This document shows positions 43,318-52,462 of a stretch of 64,000 nt of DNA, piece after piece. A model generated the notes under the pieces. The model made no database searches and was not told the origin of the DNA. It saw nothing but the letters and a program-made list of their open reading frames with translations. How positions within the stretch are numbered: the stretch's first letter is position 1; each line of letters opens with the position of its first letter. This stretch comes from Actibacterium lipolyticum (GTDB lineage Bacteria > Pseudomonadota > Alphaproteobacteria > Rhodobacterales > Rhodobacteraceae): positions 372,001 to 436,000 of the forward strand of contig NZ_FXYE01000001.1 of the NCBI RefSeq assembly GCF_900184935.1, written 5' to 3'. Position numbers and translations under genes: made by a program.

Positions 43318-44855
43318 CCCATTGGATTGTATTGCCCATCATTCTACCTGCTCTGGTCGCACCTTTTATCGTTCTCGCGGCGCGGTATCACATTGGGATT
43401 CAGCGCGTCTTGTCTGTGGCAGGCGTTTTGGCGTTGATTGCGGCGGCCTGTGGCCTCGCTTTGCAATCGGCTGACGGGACAATCACGTTGTACCAGATGG
43501 GCGATTGGGCCGCACCGTTTGGCATCGTTTTGGTCGGCGACAGATTGTCGACGATGATGGTTCTGTTGACGGCCGTGCTTGCGCTGTTCGTTCTTCTTTA
43601 CGCCATTGGATCTGGCTGGGACGACCGAGGGCGGCATTTCCATGCCTTGTTCCAGTTCCAGCTAATGGGGATTATGGGGGCGTTCCTGACAGGTGACCTT
43701 TTCAACCTGTTCGTGTTTTTCGAAGTGCTTCTGATCGCCTCTTACGCGTTGATGATCCATGCCGGAGGGAACGCACGGCTTCGGGCTGGCGTACAATACG
43801 TGCTGTTCAACCTTATCGGCTCAACCCTTTTCCTCTTCGCGCTTGGGTCAATTTACGCCGAAACCGGCACGCTCAATATGGCCGATCTGGCCCATCGGGT
43901 GGCACTCATCGGGCCGGAAGAAACCGTTGGTATTCGTGTGGCGGCGGTTCTGTTGCTACTGGTGTTTGCGATCAAAGCCGCGATTGTGCCACTGCATTTC
44001 TGGTTACCATCCAGCTATGCAGAAGCGCCGGCTCCTGTTGCAGCTTTGTTTGCGATCATGACCAAAGTTGGGGCCTACGCAATTATCCGGGTTTATACGA
44101 TGATCTTCCCTCCAGAATTGGAGGTCACTGCAGGCTTGCATGATACATGGTTGCTGCCCGCGGCCTTGGTCTCGTTGGCCCTTGGGATGGTGGGTGTTCT
44201 CGCGGCTAAAAGGCTGGACCGGCTTGTCGCTTTTTCAGTGATCGGCTCGATGGGCATGGTGATGGTGTCAATCTCGCTGTTTACGCCTGCTGGCATCGCG
44301 GCAGCGCTGTATTACATTGTGCATTCGACGTTGGCAGGGGCCACGCTTTTCCTGATCTCGGACCTTGTGCGCACGGGGCGTGCCGACCTCAAGCTCACGC
44401 AACAACCGACTATCGCGGGAAATTCTCTGACAGCGGCACTGTTTTTTGTAGGTGCCATTGCGATGGCAGGACTCCCACCATTGTCTGGTTTTCTTGGGAA
44501 GCTATTGGTGCTCGACGCTGCGTTTGATAGCAATTTGGTAGTTTGGATCTGGGTGATTGTTCTGACATCAAGCTTGATCAGTATTCTTGGGTTCGCTCGG
44601 GCTGGCAGCATCCTGTTCTGGAAGGCTCACAGTGTTGAGCGAGGAGATGATATCGAAATGATGTCACCTCCCGCGACCTTGTCTTATGTCGCAGTCGGTG
44701 GGCTGGTTTCGTTGTTGGTGGCCCATACCGTCTTCGCAGGACAAGTTCACAGGTACACCAGCACCATGGCGGCTCAGCTGTTCGCACCAGAACCATATAT
44801 TTCCACAGTGCTGGATACGCCCGGAAAACTGAGCAAACCGAAAGGGGACCACTGA
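43314..44855 (+). CDS. Mrp antiporter subunit D
   Basis: A 513-residue NuoM/N-like membrane protein with about 14 helices. Proton-pathway residues appear in DLFNLFVFFEVLLIASYALM (Glu) and AIKAAIVPLHFWLPSSYAEAPAPVAALFAIMTK in the middle (Lys and Pro-rich loop). It is encoded directly after subunit C with ATGA overlap. Function as for the complex. Confidence 0.94.
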   Translation: MTHWIVLPIILPALVAPFIVLAARYHIGIQRVLSVAGVLALIAAACGLALQSADGTITLYQMGDWAAPFGIVLVGDRLSTMMVLLTAVLALFVLLYAIGSGWDDRGRHFHALFQFQLMGIMGAFLTGDLFNLFVFFEVLLIASYALMIHAGGNARLRAGVQYVLFNLIGSTLFLFALGSIYAETGTLNMADLAHRVALIGPEETVGIRVAAVLLLLVFAIKAAIVPLHFWLPSSYAEAPAPVAALFAIMTKVGAYAIIRVYTMIFPPELEVTAGLHDTWLLPAALVSLALGMVGVLAAKRLDRLVAFSVIGSMGMVMVSISLFTPAGIAAALYYIVHSTLAGATLFLISDLVRTGRADLKLTQQPTIAGNSLTAALFFVGAIAMAGLPPLSGFLGKLLVLDAAFDSNLVVWIWVIVLTSSLISILGFARAGSILFWKAHSVERGDDIEMMSPPATLSYVAVGGLVSLLVAHTVFAGQVHRYTSTMAAQLFAPEPYISTVLDTPGKLSKPKGDH

Positions 44856-44856
44856 A

Positions 44857-45357
44857 GTGACACGCGCACGTAATTGGCTATTGCCGCATCCCTTTCTGAC
44901 GCTCTTGCTTGCTGTCGTTTGGATGCTTCTGCAAAACGAAGTCTCTGCTGGGATGGTCGTCTTTGGCGTTATCCTGGGGATCATCATTCCAAAAATAACT
45001 GCGATCTGGTGGCCAGATACCCCAAAAGGCTTCCGCCTTGGCAAGATGATTACCTATAGCTTTATAGTGCTGTGGGATATTCTGGTGGCCAACATTCAAG
45101 TCGCTTGGATTGTTCTGTCTGTTCCGAACTCAAAGCTAAGGCCAGCTTGGATCGTGGTTCCCCTAGAACTGCGCCAACCCGAGGCGATCACCATGCTTGC
45201 CGGAACAATCACTTTGACACCCGGAACTGTTTCAGCGGATCTATCAAGCGCAGGTCACAGCCTGCTTGTGCATGTCCTGCATACCGATGATCCCGACGCA
45301 ATCCGAGATGAAATCAAATCTCGCTATGAGCGACGCCTGATGGAGATATTTCAATGA
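44857..45357 (+). CDS. Mrp antiporter subunit E
   Basis: A 166-residue MnhE protein: two or three N-terminal helices (about 12-50, 60-85) and a soluble C-terminal domain with the family block TLTPGTVSADLSSAGHSLLVHVLH. The GTG start is one base after the subunit D stop. The gene overlaps subunit F by 4 bases. Confidence 0.92.
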   Translation: MTRARNWLLPHPFLTLLLAVVWMLLQNEVSAGMVVFGVILGIIIPKITAIWWPDTPKGFRLGKMITYSFIVLWDILVANIQVAWIVLSVPNSKLRPAWIVVPLELRQPEAITMLAGTITLTPGTVSADLSSAGHSLLVHVLHTDDPDAIRDEIKSRYERRLMEIFQ

Positions 45358-45641
45358 CAGCCGCTACGGAGTTGATGAATATCGCAATTTTCGTCGCGTT
45401 CGTGACGCTCGCCCTTGGGCAAATCCTGTCAATGGTCCGACTGGTGCTTGGGCCTACATCTGGAGACCGGATACTGGCACTGGATACAATGGTTATCAAT
45501 GCTCTGGGGCTTGTTGTTCTTTTGGGAATCTATCAGGGCGTACAAATCTATTTTGAGGTTTCGCTTCTGATTGCGATGTTGGGTTTCGTGTCAACAGTCG
45601 CACTTGCACGTTTCAAATTGCGTGGGGACATAATCGAATGA
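45354..45641 (+). CDS. Mrp antiporter subunit F
   Basis: A 95-residue protein with three helices and the MnhF signature RLVLGPTSGDRILALDTM near residues 29-46. It overlaps both neighbours by 4 bases. The smallest subunit of the complex; required for full activity in characterised Mrp systems. Confidence 0.92.
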   Translation: MTAATELMNIAIFVAFVTLALGQILSMVRLVLGPTSGDRILALDTMVINALGLVVLLGIYQGVQIYFEVSLLIAMLGFVSTVALARFKLRGDIIE

Positions 45642-46024
45642 GTGTTGAAATTCTTGGAACATACGCAGTCACACTTTTTTTGTTGATTGGGTCAGGATTT
45701 GCCGCGGTTGGGGTTCTCGGGCTTCTGAAGTTCAACGATTCCATGACACGCCTACATGCACCTACAAAAGTTGGGACAGTCGGGATTGGTGCTCTGCTTT
45801 TGGCGTCGGTCGGCCATTCTTTTCTTATTGGCGGCTCGTCGATGCATGAGCTGCTCATCATGGCATTTCTTTTCGTGACAGCCCCAATTTCGGCCAACTT
45901 CATCGCAAAAGTTAATATTCATTCCCGCTCTTGTGAAACACCACCTGCGCCACTGCAAGATTCGACATGGTCTACCTTGAATGTTCCTGAAGAGGAGCGC
46001 GAAGTTGAGGAGAAGCCGAGCTAA
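45638..46024 (+). CDS. Mrp antiporter subunit G
   Basis: A 128-residue MnhG/PhaG protein with three helices and the conserved LLKFNDSMTRLHAPTKVGTVG (about 29-49). The C-terminal 35 residues are an acidic, soluble tail ending EEREVEEKPS. Last gene of the operon, closing the order AB-C-D-E-F-G. No obvious terminator is seen after it. Confidence 0.92.
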   Translation: MSVEILGTYAVTLFLLIGSGFAAVGVLGLLKFNDSMTRLHAPTKVGTVGIGALLLASVGHSFLIGGSSMHELLIMAFLFVTAPISANFIAKVNIHSRSCETPPAPLQDSTWSTLNVPEEEREVEEKPS

Positions 46025-46079
46025 GCATCTAGCCCGAATGATAGTTGCCTAACGCATCGAAAATTTGGCGAGGTCTTTT

Positions 46080-46830
46080 CCTAAACGAGTCGAACGTCAG
46101 ACAAGGTCAGCGTTGAAAGATACTTCGACGCCAATGCCCTCGCAATTGCCAAAGCAGCGCAACGACACCAAAACTGGGGCAGAATGGCCTTAGTGCGTGA
46201 TGGGCTGCTGCCTGAAAATGGAAAACCCCGACATAAGAAACTCAAGATCCTGATGCAGAAATGCTTGGTCCACATCTTGGATCTCGTGAAAAGCTCAGCC
46301 TCGACTAAGAGCGCCAAGCAACTCGGAATCGGCATCAAAGGATTTGAGGCGTTGGTAAATGACGGTCTCCTCCGGCCGATCAGAAGCGGCCCACAAGAAA
46401 TGGCGATTTCGGCCAAAAGAAATTGAGGGCTTTTCGGGTCAGCTCCGTGAGCATATTGCTGGCAACAGCCCGGCTGACGAAGAAGACGATTGCAGCATAC
46501 ATCAAGCGTGCTTTGCATATGGATGTACAACGCCTCAGGTCGTCCGGCTCATTCTGACGGACCAGTTGGTTGGCTCGTGTCAGCATGAAGCCGATGATGG
46601 CATCAGCGGCATCCGTATTCGTAAAACGGAGCTCGTGACCAAGCTTCCGATTTTCACCAGCGATCACGTCACCGAGCATGATCTGAACAAGCGGCTTGGC
46701 TTGACCTAGGCCGAACTCAAACAGCTGCATGAGCTCAACCTGTTGCCGTGCTATCCAACTCCATCGGGCTGCCGACGGAGAATTCGGAATAGTGTGAGCG
46801 ACGTAATTCTTGACCAGTTTCTGGAGCGAT
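46080..46830 (+). pseudogene. Decayed TniQ-like (transposition-associated) gene
   Basis: Two frames, joined by a shift near 46,400 and interrupted by TAG at 46707, give a continuous protein-like trace. It contains repeated helix-turn-helix-type blocks of the form ALVRDGLLPE, ALVNDGLLRPI and KRLGLT-stop-AELKQLHELNLLPCY. Such repeated "long-loop DGLL" blocks occur in the C-terminal part of TniQ-family proteins of Rhodobacterales. The start is not identified and the N-terminal zinc-finger part is absent. Inactive remnant; family assignment is tentative. Confidence 0.4.
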
Positions 46831-47373
46831 TTCAAACGGTGCGCAGTGCGGCCTTTTGTTTGCTTTTAGGCTTGCAAGACTCGCGTTTTACCCGGGCGAA
46901 GTTGGGGTTCTATACGGGCAATTTGGAAAACTCATTATTTCAAAGTGTTGAAAGTGGAAAAGACGCGATTTCGGACCGGACACCACAATGAAGAGCAACA
47001 GATTCAGGCTCTTCGAGCGACCGCAAGCATGCCTTGGTCACACCGGCATGCCGGCAGCACACCTTGCCTGCCCGATCAGATTCGCGTGTCCGCTGTCTCT
47101 GGCACAAAGGCACATCGAAGCATTGAATCACTAATATGTGCCCTTGCCCAACAGGTGAAGCGCGGCCGAGATAGCGCGGGAATCCCGCCGAAATGACACA
47201 ACCTATACGAAATTGCTTGTACAGTTATTCTTTTGAGCAATCGGTATGTCCATTTTTCATCCAATTTATGTGGTCTTCTAGCGTGAAATGAAAAAGACCC
47301 AAGTTGCGAGGGCGGTCCAAGCTGTTCACGACGCTTCTCCCTTGGTTCGTGAAAATGGGCGCACTCAGACTTC
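46831..47373. other. Intergenic stretch without recognised gene
   Basis: About 540 bases between the TniQ-like remnant and the hybrid kinase. Only short open frames are present, without family resemblance. The kinase promoter presumably lies in its AT-richer final 200 bases. Confidence 0.45.
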
Positions 47374-49554
47374 ATGGTTCGTACTAGTACTCAGGCGTCG
47401 GCGACGTTGGACGCCGAAGATCAATTTGATAGCGAGACAGGCGCGTTCAACCAGACAAAGGTGATATTAAACACGTCTTGGGGCATCATTTTGTCATGCC
47501 TCGGCTGGATTGCCCTTTCCTACTATCTGGAAGAGTTGCTAATCGCGGCCATCATCGCCCCGGCACTGCTTGGAACTATTGTTGCAATGGTGCTTGCAAA
47601 GCTTGGCAAACCTTTGCTGGCGCGAGTCATTTGGGTGTCGTCGGGCATCGTTGCTGTGACATTGGCAAATTTCACGCTCCATCCCGCTGCCAATCCTGAA
47701 ATCATGTATCTTGTGCTGATCGGCGGGCCGTTCCTTACCTTCGCAATTGGGCGTGAAAACCTACAGCTTGCCCTGACACTAAGCGCGACCGCGGTTTCCC
47801 TAAGTTCGGTATTGATCCTCGGGCACGACTATTTTGGGCCGCCTCTGGTTTCAGAAGAAGTCGCGGAAAAGTACATTGCGCCGGGCACATTGGTAATGGT
47901 GCTTGTGCTTGTCAGCCTTGAGATGGCGACCTTCGGCATCATGGCGCATCATTTCCAAGAGAAGCTGGAAGCGTCGCGCAAAAAGGCGCGGCTTGCCAGC
48001 CGTGCCAAGACGGATTTCCTTGCAGCAATGAGCCACGAGATTCGGACCCCCATGAACGGGGTCGTCGGGATGATTGAAATTCTTGAGAACAGCAATCTTT
48101 CGACCGAACAATGCCGCATCGTTGAAACCATTCACGATTCATCTATGGCGCTGCTTACAATCATCGAAGATATCCTCGACATGTCGCGGATTGAGGCTGG
48201 CAAGCTTGAGCTGGCGCTTCAAAAGACGGACATCCTGTCGGTTTTCGAGAAATCCGCAGACACACTGCGGCCCTTCGCCGAGGCGCACAATGTCTGCCTG
48301 TCGATCTATTCTGACCCGAACCTTCCACAGTACATGACATGCGACCCTGGGCGGTTGCGTCAGATCACGCTGAACCTGCTATCCAACGCCATCAAATTCT
48401 CAAAGCGGCCTGCCGAAGATGAATGCGGCCATGCCATATTGGTGGTGCAACTTGGAAAACACGGTGCGCTTGAAATCATCGTTGCCGACGACGGCATCGG
48501 CATCGACTCCAGTTTTCTGGAAAACCTGTTCGATCCGTTCGAGCAGTCGTCAAAGGTCAAGGTTAGCAATTTCGGCGGTTCCGGGCTGGGCCTTGCGATT
48601 GTCGCGCAACTTGTCGGGAAATTCGGTGGCGTGATCGAAGTGGCAAGCGAACTGGGGCAAGGCGCAACCTTCACGGTTCAGATGCCAATCGTTGATCCCG
48701 AAGGGCGCGTAGACCCACCAGACCTGCGTGGGAAGACGATCGCCTGCTACAAAGGGATGAACTGGAGTTTGGGGCATTTCCAGCAGTTTGTCGAAACCTG
48801 TAACGGTGCCTTCAAGGTCTATGAGACCAAGGAAGACCTCGTCGCTGCCGCTCAGTCGCACAGCGAAGATGTCGTTTACCTTGTCTGCTATCGCGATGAA
48901 AACAGCGGCGGAAACGGACCTACTGGACGTGATGCGTGGGATTTCCCGCCCGACACCAAAGCGATATACCTAACGCGGTCGCAGAACCATTTGTCCGATC
49001 AATACGCACGAAAACATATCGTTCTGTTGGGTGGGCCGGTTCTGCCCAGCGCCTTTGCAGATGCCCTAAGGCGCGCGTTTGATCCCACATTCGTGCCGCA
49101 GGAACCGCGCGGTGTAACCACTGAAGAGGCGCAAAAGTGCACTAAAGATCCAAGCGCCCCACGCATTCTGGCGGCTGAAGACAACAAAATTAACCGGCTG
49201 GTTTTGGTTGCCCAACTGGAAAAGCTTGGCTTCACCGCGGTCGTGGTAGAGGACGGTGCCAAAGCCTATGAGCTGTGGAAGCGCGGTAGTTTCGACTTGA
49301 TCCTGACCGATTGCCAAATGCCAGAACTGGACGGGTTTGAACTGACCCGGATGATCCGCACGGAAGAGGCGCAAAATGGCGGGCGGCGCATTCCGATCAT
49401 CGCGATCACGGCAAATGCTTTGCGTGGCGAGGCTGACCATTGCTTGTCCGTTGGGATGGATGGCTACTTGTCGAAACCGACCAGCCTAAGCGGGCTTGAG
49501 GACACCCTGAATCGGCACCTTGCCAAAGACGTTTTATCGGGACGCCACAGGTAG
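47374..49554 (+). CDS. Membrane-bound hybrid sensor histidine kinase
   Basis: A 726-residue kinase. Six predicted membrane helices (about 28-190) form an MASE-like sensor without a periplasmic loop. HisKA follows with the phospho-accepting His in AAMSHEIRTPMNGVVGM (near 219), then an ATPase domain (N-box LNLLSNAIKFS, G-boxes DDGIGID and GSGLGLAI). Next is a degenerate receiver-like segment (about 448-580) with no recognisable phospho-acceptor site. A good receiver with Asp in LTDCQMPELDG (near 649) ends the protein. No cognate regulator is adjacent. Signal unknown; domain call is firm. Confidence 0.92.
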   Translation: MVRTSTQASATLDAEDQFDSETGAFNQTKVILNTSWGIILSCLGWIALSYYLEELLIAAIIAPALLGTIVAMVLAKLGKPLLARVIWVSSGIVAVTLANFTLHPAANPEIMYLVLIGGPFLTFAIGRENLQLALTLSATAVSLSSVLILGHDYFGPPLVSEEVAEKYIAPGTLVMVLVLVSLEMATFGIMAHHFQEKLEASRKKARLASRAKTDFLAAMSHEIRTPMNGVVGMIEILENSNLSTEQCRIVETIHDSSMALLTIIEDILDMSRIEAGKLELALQKTDILSVFEKSADTLRPFAEAHNVCLSIYSDPNLPQYMTCDPGRLRQITLNLLSNAIKFSKRPAEDECGHAILVVQLGKHGALEIIVADDGIGIDSSFLENLFDPFEQSSKVKVSNFGGSGLGLAIVAQLVGKFGGVIEVASELGQGATFTVQMPIVDPEGRVDPPDLRGKTIACYKGMNWSLGHFQQFVETCNGAFKVYETKEDLVAAAQSHSEDVVYLVCYRDENSGGNGPTGRDAWDFPPDTKAIYLTRSQNHLSDQYARKHIVLLGGPVLPSAFADALRRAFDPTFVPQEPRGVTTEEAQKCTKDPSAPRILAAEDNKINRLVLVAQLEKLGFTAVVVEDGAKAYELWKRGSFDLILTDCQMPELDGFELTRMIRTEEAQNGGRRIPIIAITANALRGEADHCLSVGMDGYLSKPTSLSGLEDTLNRHLAKDVLSGRHR

Positions 49555-49689
49555 GTATCAAGCCAACGTAAATCACGCCCGGTCGGTGCCACGGGGGGGG
49601 GCGGCATTTTCAAGCATGCAGCAGGGGCGATCAACAATCATCCTCCGTCGCCTCGGCGCCTATTCCCCTGCGCTTACGCAGCAATGCCC

Positions 49690-49713
49690 CGGCTTCGTAG
49701 TAATCCGAAGCCG
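49690..49713. terminator. Stem-loop between the hybrid kinase and the LysR gene
   Basis: Perfect 8-base arms CGGCTTCG and CGAAGCCG with an 8-base loop, in the 268-base gap between two convergent genes. There is no strong T-run, but the position fits a bidirectional terminator. The rest of this gap shows nothing recognisable. Confidence 0.5.
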
Positions 49714-49822
49714 AGGCTTTGGCGTTATTACGGCGTATTCCACAAACAGGACATGTAGATGATCCCGTAGTTTGGCCGTTTCGCGACAACTGATGGAAGC
49801 GGGCTTTCGGGTGCGCAGGCTC

Positions 49823-50728
49823 TTATCCTGACCAGCCGGGCCGGTTCCCCAACCGATCGATAAGGAAGTCCATGAATATCCGGGTCTTTGGTGTCAGGAC
49901 GTTCGAACGGGGATAGACAAGCCAGAGGACCGCGTGATCGTTCAGCTTCCAATCAGCAAGCACGCGGACCAAATGGCCTGCCGCGATCTCTGTTTCGACG
50001 TTCCAAAGCGAATTTATCGATATTCCAGCGCCAGCAACGGAAGCCGCACGCTGTGCGTCACCATCGTCGACAATGGCCCGGCATGTCATGATCGCTGGGT
50101 CCAAGGTCGCAATTTCCCCGCTGGAACTGATCAGTTCACGCGCTTCGACATTCGCCCAGGCAAGGTAGCGATGGCCTTTTAGGTCAGACGGTAGCGTGGG
50201 TATCCCATAGTCCTTCAGGTAGTCTGGCGAAGCGCATAGGACGCGAATGTCCTCCGACAGTTTCCGCCCCTTCAAGCTGCTATCGGCCAGAGGCGCGCTT
50301 CTTAGCGCTAGGTCGAAGCTGCCTTCGATGGCGTCAAACCGCGTGTCCGAGAGGCGAAGGTCCAAGGTAAGATCGGGATAGAGTGACTGAAACTCCGGCA
50401 GAAGCGGCATGATGTGGAGTTGCGCAAAACTGCTTGGAGCGGCAAAGCGCAAGGTCCCTTTTGCTCCAACGTCCTGCCCCCCAAGTGCGGCCCGTGCAGC
50501 ATCGGCCTGAGCCAGCATCTCCCGCGCGTAGGGCAGAAACTCCGAGCCTTCCAACGACAGCGATACCTTGCGGGTGGTGCGACGCAGAAGTTCGACGCCC
50601 AACTCGTTCTCAAGCTTGGCAAGGCGGGCGCTGGCGACCGCAGGGGCAAGGCCAAGCGCGCGCCCGGCTGCGCTGATGTTCAACCTCTCGGCGGCCATGA
50701 CGAAGAGACGCAGATTGTCGGTATCCAT
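49823..50728 (-). CDS. LysR-family transcriptional regulator
   Basis: A 301-residue regulator with N-terminal HTH (about 3-60, NISAAGRALGLAPAVASARLAKLENELGVELL) and substrate-binding domain (about 88-295). It is divergent from the nitroreductase gene with about 110 bases between starts, the classic arrangement for a LysR protein and its target. The start is the ATG just before the HTH; the frame extends upstream without family similarity. The promoter region contains AT-rich tracts near 50,755-50,800. Confidence 0.92.
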   Translation of the reverse strand: MDTDNLRLFVMAAERLNISAAGRALGLAPAVASARLAKLENELGVELLRRTTRKVSLSLEGSEFLPYAREMLAQADAARAALGGQDVGAKGTLRFAAPSSFAQLHIMPLLPEFQSLYPDLTLDLRLSDTRFDAIEGSFDLALRSAPLADSSLKGRKLSEDIRVLCASPDYLKDYGIPTLPSDLKGHRYLAWANVEARELISSSGEIATLDPAIMTCRAIVDDGDAQRAASVAGAGISINSLWNVETEIAAGHLVRVLADWKLNDHAVLWLVYPRSNVLTPKTRIFMDFLIDRLGNRPGWSG

Positions 50729-50837
50729 CCAATTATATCCAAAACCGGTAAACTGTAATCTGATTTGCCTATATTTTATAGATTTCAACAAGTGATATCT
50801 GTCGATCCAGACGCAGTAACGCCCAATGGAGCCGGCC

Positions 50838-51545
50838 ATGAACGCCATCACCAAGATCACCTCGGATCTGCAAGCGCAGATCCTCGACGCCTTCAACTTT
50901 CGCCACGCGACCAAGTTTTTCGACCCAGATCGCAAGATCAGTGAAGAAGAATTCGAGACGATCCTCGAAGCCGCGCGCCTGTCGCCAACCTCGTTTGGCC
51001 ACGAACCGTTCAAGATCGTGATGATTCAGACGCAAGAGAAGCGCGAGCTTTTGCGCGAGTTTTCTTGGGGCGCCAACGGAATGATGAGCGGCACCACGGG
51101 CCAGTTGGGCACGGCGAGCCATTTTGGTATCATCCTTGCCAGCACCGCCGAAACGATGGCCGCTGGATCGGGATACCTCCAAGACCACTATCGCAACGTC
51201 AAGAAATTGCCTGACGAGGTGATCGAAATCTTCAACGGTGCCTATGGCAACTTCCAGACCACCGACCACAAGATCACAACGGACCGCGAGATCACCGACT
51301 GGTCTGGCAAGCAAGCCTATATCGTATTGGCGAACATGATGACGGCCGGTGCGCTGATGGGCATCGACAGCTGCCCGATGGAAGGTTTCGACATGGGCCG
51401 CACTACCGAAACGCTGGCAGAGCATTTTGGCATCGACACGGGCAAATGGAAACCGGCCGTAATGTTCGCTTTCGGCTATCGCGCCAAGGATCCCGAATTT
51501 CCCAAAACCCGCCGCACCATCGCGGACACCGTCAGCTGGTTCTGA
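50838..51545 (+). CDS. NAD(P)H-dependent nitroreductase family oxidoreductase
   Basis: A 235-residue FMN protein of the NfsB/NfnB type. FRHATKFFDPDRKISEEEFETIL is near the start, LSPTSFGHEPFKIVMI near 52, and a C-terminal GID-type FMN block is present (MGIDSCPMEGFD). Family members reduce nitroaromatics, quinones or flavins. The second ATG is used because GGAG is 6 bases upstream. It is probably the first gene of a rightward operon running to 54,231 and controlled by the divergent LysR. Confidence 0.92.
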   Translation: MNAITKITSDLQAQILDAFNFRHATKFFDPDRKISEEEFETILEAARLSPTSFGHEPFKIVMIQTQEKRELLREFSWGANGMMSGTTGQLGTASHFGIILASTAETMAAGSGYLQDHYRNVKKLPDEVIEIFNGAYGNFQTTDHKITTDREITDWSGKQAYIVLANMMTAGALMGIDSCPMEGFDMGRTTETLAEHFGIDTGKWKPAVMFAFGYRAKDPEFPKTRRTIADTVSWF

Positions 51546-51667
51546 CACCGAACCCGGCAGGATCGACCTGCTATCACGACCTGATCGAAGGCAATGACAT
51601 CCTTGCCTGACCTGCACCGGTCGGCCTGTAACGGGCCGACCGTCCCCGCACGAAAAGGAGACACCCG

Positions 51668-52453
51668 ATGACACGCAGTGGAACATTGAATTACCACGTC
51701 CACAAACCTTTCCGTCAGGCGTTCGAGATCGACGCGGGCGGGATTGTCGGCAACCTCATCTCGCCCGAACTCGCTGCTACCGAGGTCGCTCTGAAAGATC
51801 AGCGTGACGGCAACGTCTCAGCAGACTTCATCGAAGATGGTTTCGCCTTCGCCCATGTCCCGACCAGCGTCTCCGATTTCGAGGCCGAAGGCTGGCAGCA
51901 AACCTACGATGCCGAGTTGACCGACCTCTTGCAACGCAAGCTCGGCGCGAAAGAGGTGATCGTCTTCGATCACACGGTTCGCATCGACGGTTCAAATGCC
52001 GATCGCCGTCCTGCCCGCAACGTTCACAGCGACTATAGCCCCAAAGGCGCAGAGCAAAGGATCGTAGACATTCTGGGCGCAGAGAAGGCCGCGGACTGGT
52101 CTGCGGGCCACTATGCGTTCATCAACGTCTGGCGCCCCGTTGGTGCCCCTATAAACAGCGCGCCCTTGGGCTTTGTCAGGCCCTCAAGCGTGGCCGACGC
52201 CGACTGGATCGAAATCGACCTGATCTATCCCGATCGTAAAGGCCAGATCATGGGGCTGGCGGCGAACACGCAGCACGAGTGGGTCTATCGCTCCCGCATG
52301 ACGCCAGACGAAGTGGTCTTCTTCAACATCTACGACAATTCTGGGCGGCCATCCGTTGGCCACAGTGCGATTGACCTTACCGAAGACCCGAATGTCACAA
52401 CCATCCGCAAGAGCATCGAAAGTCGCACGCTTGTGCGGTTCCAGAATGCGTAA
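51668..52453 (+). CDS. CmcJ/NvfI/AsaB-like oxygenase family protein
   Basis: A 261-residue protein of the family named after the cephamycin 7-alpha-methoxylation protein CmcJ and fungal AsaB/NvfI. It contains the HSD motif (His120, Asp122 in NVHSDYSP) and a distal His in QHEWVYRSRM (near 217), resembling the 2-His-1-carboxylate iron site of Fe(II)/2-oxoglutarate enzymes. The surrounding WRP block (INVWRPVGAP) is typical. Its substrate is unknown. It lies in a row of redox genes (nitroreductase before, luciferase-like oxidoreductase after). Confidence 0.85.
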   Translation: MTRSGTLNYHVHKPFRQAFEIDAGGIVGNLISPELAATEVALKDQRDGNVSADFIEDGFAFAHVPTSVSDFEAEGWQQTYDAELTDLLQRKLGAKEVIVFDHTVRIDGSNADRRPARNVHSDYSPKGAEQRIVDILGAEKAADWSAGHYAFINVWRPVGAPINSAPLGFVRPSSVADADWIEIDLIYPDRKGQIMGLAANTQHEWVYRSRMTPDEVVFFNIYDNSGRPSVGHSAIDLTEDPNVTTIRKSIESRTLVRFQNA

Positions 52454-52462
52454 GGCGGCTTG

